DNA of 8,010 bases from an uncultured Lachnospiraceae bacterium (GTDB lineage Bacteria > Bacillota > Clostridia > Lachnospirales > Lachnospiraceae). The position numbers and the translations under genes are program-made. The stretch is from positions 1-8,010 of the forward strand of contig CALYVE010000068.1 of assembly GCA_945492935.1 (NCBI GenBank), written 5' to 3'. The notes beneath the pieces were generated by a model. The model made no database searches. It was given only the letters and a program-made list of their open reading frames with translations, and was not told the DNA's origin. Shown in pieces: positions 5,927 through 8,010 of this stretch. Position 1 is the stretch's first letter; every line of letters starts with the position of its first letter.

Positions 5927-8010
5927 ATGGCCCAAAGAAAAGAGATATTTGCAATCAACTGGATGGAAGTCGATGCACTTGTACAAGGAAGGCATAACAA
6001 TCCACATCATATTTTAGGTATGCATGAGTGTCTGGAAGATGTGTATATTAATGCCTATTTGCCGGGTGCCAAGGTTGTATCTGCAATTGACGTAGCTACA
6101 AAAAAGAAATATACATTAGTGAGTGAGAGAGTAGAAGGTTTCTTCTCGGTTGTGATCAAAGATAAGGAACGTTTTGATTATAAATTAAGTGTAAAATTCG
6201 ATGATGGAACAGAAAAAACATATATAGATCCATATGTGTTTGAACCTGTTATTGATCCTATCGATGTCAGCTTGTTTAATGAGGGTATCCATTATGAAAT
6301 ATACGAAAAGATGGGTGCTCATCCAATGACTATGGATGGAATAAAGGGTGTAGCATTTGCTGTCTGGGCACCAAATGCAGAACGAGTTTCCGTTGTCGGC
6401 AATTTCAACAATTGGGATGGACGCAGAAATCCAATGCGTAAGATTGATTACTCGGGTATTTTTGAAATCTTTATCCCCGGTGATTTAATTGGTGAAATCT
6501 ATAAATACGAAATATGCGCAAAGTCCGGTGAGACATATATGAAGAGTGATCCTTATGCATTTAGCAGTGAAGTTCGTCCTGCAAACGCTTCCATGATATG
6601 CGACCTGTCATACAATTGGAAGGATAAGAATTGGATGAAGGAGCGCGAAAGCAAAAATGTTAAGGAATCCCCGGTAGCGATTTACGAAATGCATATGGGC
6701 GCATGGAAACGTCCGACGGATGGCAGAGAGTTTTTGAATTATAGAGAAATCGCAACACAGCTTGCTGCCTATCTGAAAGAAATGAATTATAATTATGTCG
6801 AGCTTATGCCTGTTATGGAGCATCCGTATGATCCTTCCTGGGGCTATCAGGTTACAGGTTATTATGCACCGACATCAAGATATGGTACTCCTGCAGATTT
6901 TATGTATTTTGTTGATTATCTTCATCAGCAAGGTATTGGTGTAATTATTGACTGGGTACCGGCTCATTTTCCTAAGGACGAGCATGGTTTAGCCAGATTT
7001 GATGGTACAGCACTTTACGAACATGAGGATCCAAGACGTGGTGAACATCCGCACTGGGGTACATACATCTATAATTATGGTCGTAATGAGGTTCGCAACT
7101 TCCTTGTTGCAAATGCATTGTATTGGGCAGATAAATATCATGTAGATGGTATTCGTATGGATGCGGTTGCTTCTATGCTTTATCTCGATTATGGCCGTGA
7201 TAATGGTGCATGGATACCGAATATTTATGGCGGAAATGAAAATCTTGAAGCTATCGCATTTATAAAAGAAGTCAATCAAAAGATGCACGAGAAGTTTCCG
7301 AGCGTTCTTATGATTGCAGAAGAATCAACAGCCTGGCCAATGATGACACACTCTGTGGAAGAAGGTGGTCTTGGATTTGATTTCAAGTGGAATATGGGAT
7401 GGATGAATGACTTCCTGGGTTATATGAAGCTGGATCCTTTGTATCGCAAATATCATCATAATGAGCTTACCTTTAGTATGGTATATGCCTATAGCGAAGA
7501 TTTTGTTTTAGTACTTTCTCATGATGAGGTTGTTCATGAAAAAGGTTCTATGATCACAAAAATGCCCGGTGGATATGAGGATAAGTTCTCGAATTTACGA
7601 GTGGCATACGGATTTATGATGACGCATCCCGGCAAAAAGCTTTTGTTTATGGGACAAGAGATTGCACAGTTTTCTGAATTTAATGAAGCTGCTGAAATTG
7701 ACTGGTCATTATTTGAATTTGATGCACATGTATACATGCAAAATTATGTTAAAGAACTTAATGCTTTGTATGCAAACCAGCCGGCATTGTACGAACTTGA
7801 TAATAAGCCGGAGGGCTTTCAGTGGATTAATCCAAACAATGCAAATGCAAGCTTGCTTTCTTACATTCGCATGGGCAAAAAGAAAGAAGATACATTAGTT
7901 GTAATATGCAATTTTACACCAATCGCACATAAGGCATATAAGCAGGCAACACCATCCGGTGGTAACTCGGAGGAAGTTTTCTCGAGTGATAATGCGAAAT
8001 TAGGCGGAGA
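5927..8010 (+). CDS. glgB: 1,4-alpha-glucan branching enzyme (3' end off window)
   Basis: Cytosolic GH13 enzyme that cleaves alpha-1,4 glucan chains and re-attaches them by alpha-1,6 links, branching glycogen. The frame is open for 694 codons to the window edge. The short N1 module carries GRHNNPHHILGMHE near residues 22-35; the CBM48 module carries FAVWAPNAERVSVVGNFNNW (144-163); and the catalytic barrel follows from about residue 250. Region I is DWVPAHFP (342-349), region II GIRMDAVASM with the nucleophile D412, region III IAEEST with acid/base E465, and region IV LSHDEVVH with D533. Spacing between these residues equals that in the E. coli enzyme (D405, E458, D526), shifted by 7, so only about 40 C-terminal residues are probably missing. 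The start is ATG 5927, after a G-rich site set in a hairpin loop 18 nt beyond the DUF1015 stop. No other glycogen gene is in the window; others may lie downstream. Confidence 0.96.
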   Translation, partial: MAQRKEIFAINWMEVDALVQGRHNNPHHILGMHECLEDVYINAYLPGAKVVSAIDVATKKKYTLVSERVEGFFSVVIKDKERFDYKLSVKFDDGTEKTYIDPYVFEPVIDPIDVSLFNEGIHYEIYEKMGAHPMTMDGIKGVAFAVWAPNAERVSVVGNFNNWDGRRNPMRKIDYSGIFEIFIPGDLIGEIYKYEICAKSGETYMKSDPYAFSSEVRPANASMICDLSYNWKDKNWMKERESKNVKESPVAIYEMHMGAWKRPTDGREFLNYREIATQLAAYLKEMNYNYVELMPVMEHPYDPSWGYQVTGYYAPTSRYGTPADFMYFVDYLHQQGIGVIIDWVPAHFPKDEHGLARFDGTALYEHEDPRRGEHPHWGTYIYNYGRNEVRNFLVANALYWADKYHVDGIRMDAVASMLYLDYGRDNGAWIPNIYGGNENLEAIAFIKEVNQKMHEKFPSVLMIAEESTAWPMMTHSVEEGGLGFDFKWNMGWMNDFLGYMKLDPLYRKYHHNELTFSMVYAYSEDFVLVLSHDEVVHEKGSMITKMPGGYEDKFSNLRVAYGFMMTHPGKKLLFMGQEIAQFSEFNEAAEIDWSLFEFDAHVYMQNYVKELNALYANQPALYELDNKPEGFQWINPNNANASLLSYIRMGKKKEDTLVVICNFTPIAHKAYKQATPSGGNSEEVFSSDNAKLGG

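Noticed and set aside
6989..7288. Open frame of 99 codons on the - strand
   Set aside because: It is antisense to the glgB catalytic region, including active-site region II, with no motif of its own.

Overview
The window looks like chromosomal DNA from a low-to-mid GC Firmicute, most likely a Lachnospiraceae-type member of Clostridia. This is inferred from AG-rich Shine-Dalgarno sequences (AGGAGG and variants), ATG starts, tight co-directional gene packing, and the flavour of the proteins: a short ACT-domain SerA, an archaeal/fungal-type Asd, a DUF1015 protein beside serine genes, and a GlgB with both N-terminal modules. No phage, insertion sequence, CRISPR, tRNA or rRNA was seen. All seven genes lie on the + strand and nearly every base is coding.

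Region 1 (1-3969) is an amino-acid biosynthesis block: the 3' end of ilvB (acetolactate synthase large subunit), serC (phosphoserine aminotransferase), serA (3-phosphoglycerate dehydrogenase) and asd (aspartate-semialdehyde dehydrogenase). The gaps are 18, 30 and 36 nt, each start has a good ribosome binding site, and no terminator is visible between genes, so this reads as one operon. SerA and SerC carry out the first two steps from 3-phosphoglycerate to phosphoserine. Asd feeds threonine, methionine, lysine and diaminopimelate synthesis. IlvB starts branched-chain amino-acid synthesis. No phosphoserine phosphatase (serB) is in the window.

Region 2 (3970-4077) is the only sizeable intergenic gap. 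It holds a good candidate vegetative promoter (TTGTGA, 17 nt, TAAGAT with extended -10 TG) overlapping a direct repeat of TTGTGATA. No convincing terminator for the upstream operon is present.

Region 3 (4078-8010) appears to be a second transcription unit: a small P-loop ATPase or kinase of unknown substrate, a DUF1015 protein, and glgB (1,4-alpha-glucan branching enzyme), which runs off the right edge. Between the DUF1015 gene and glgB, a perfect 7-bp inverted repeat encloses the glgB ribosome binding site in its loop and contains the upstream stop codon, suggesting translational coupling.

I did not find a clearly new multi-gene system. The points most worth a second look are the DUF1015 protein with its DGHHR motif next to serine genes lacking serB, the SD-in-loop hairpin before glgB, and a SerA that lacks the acidic residue expected in its catalytic triad.
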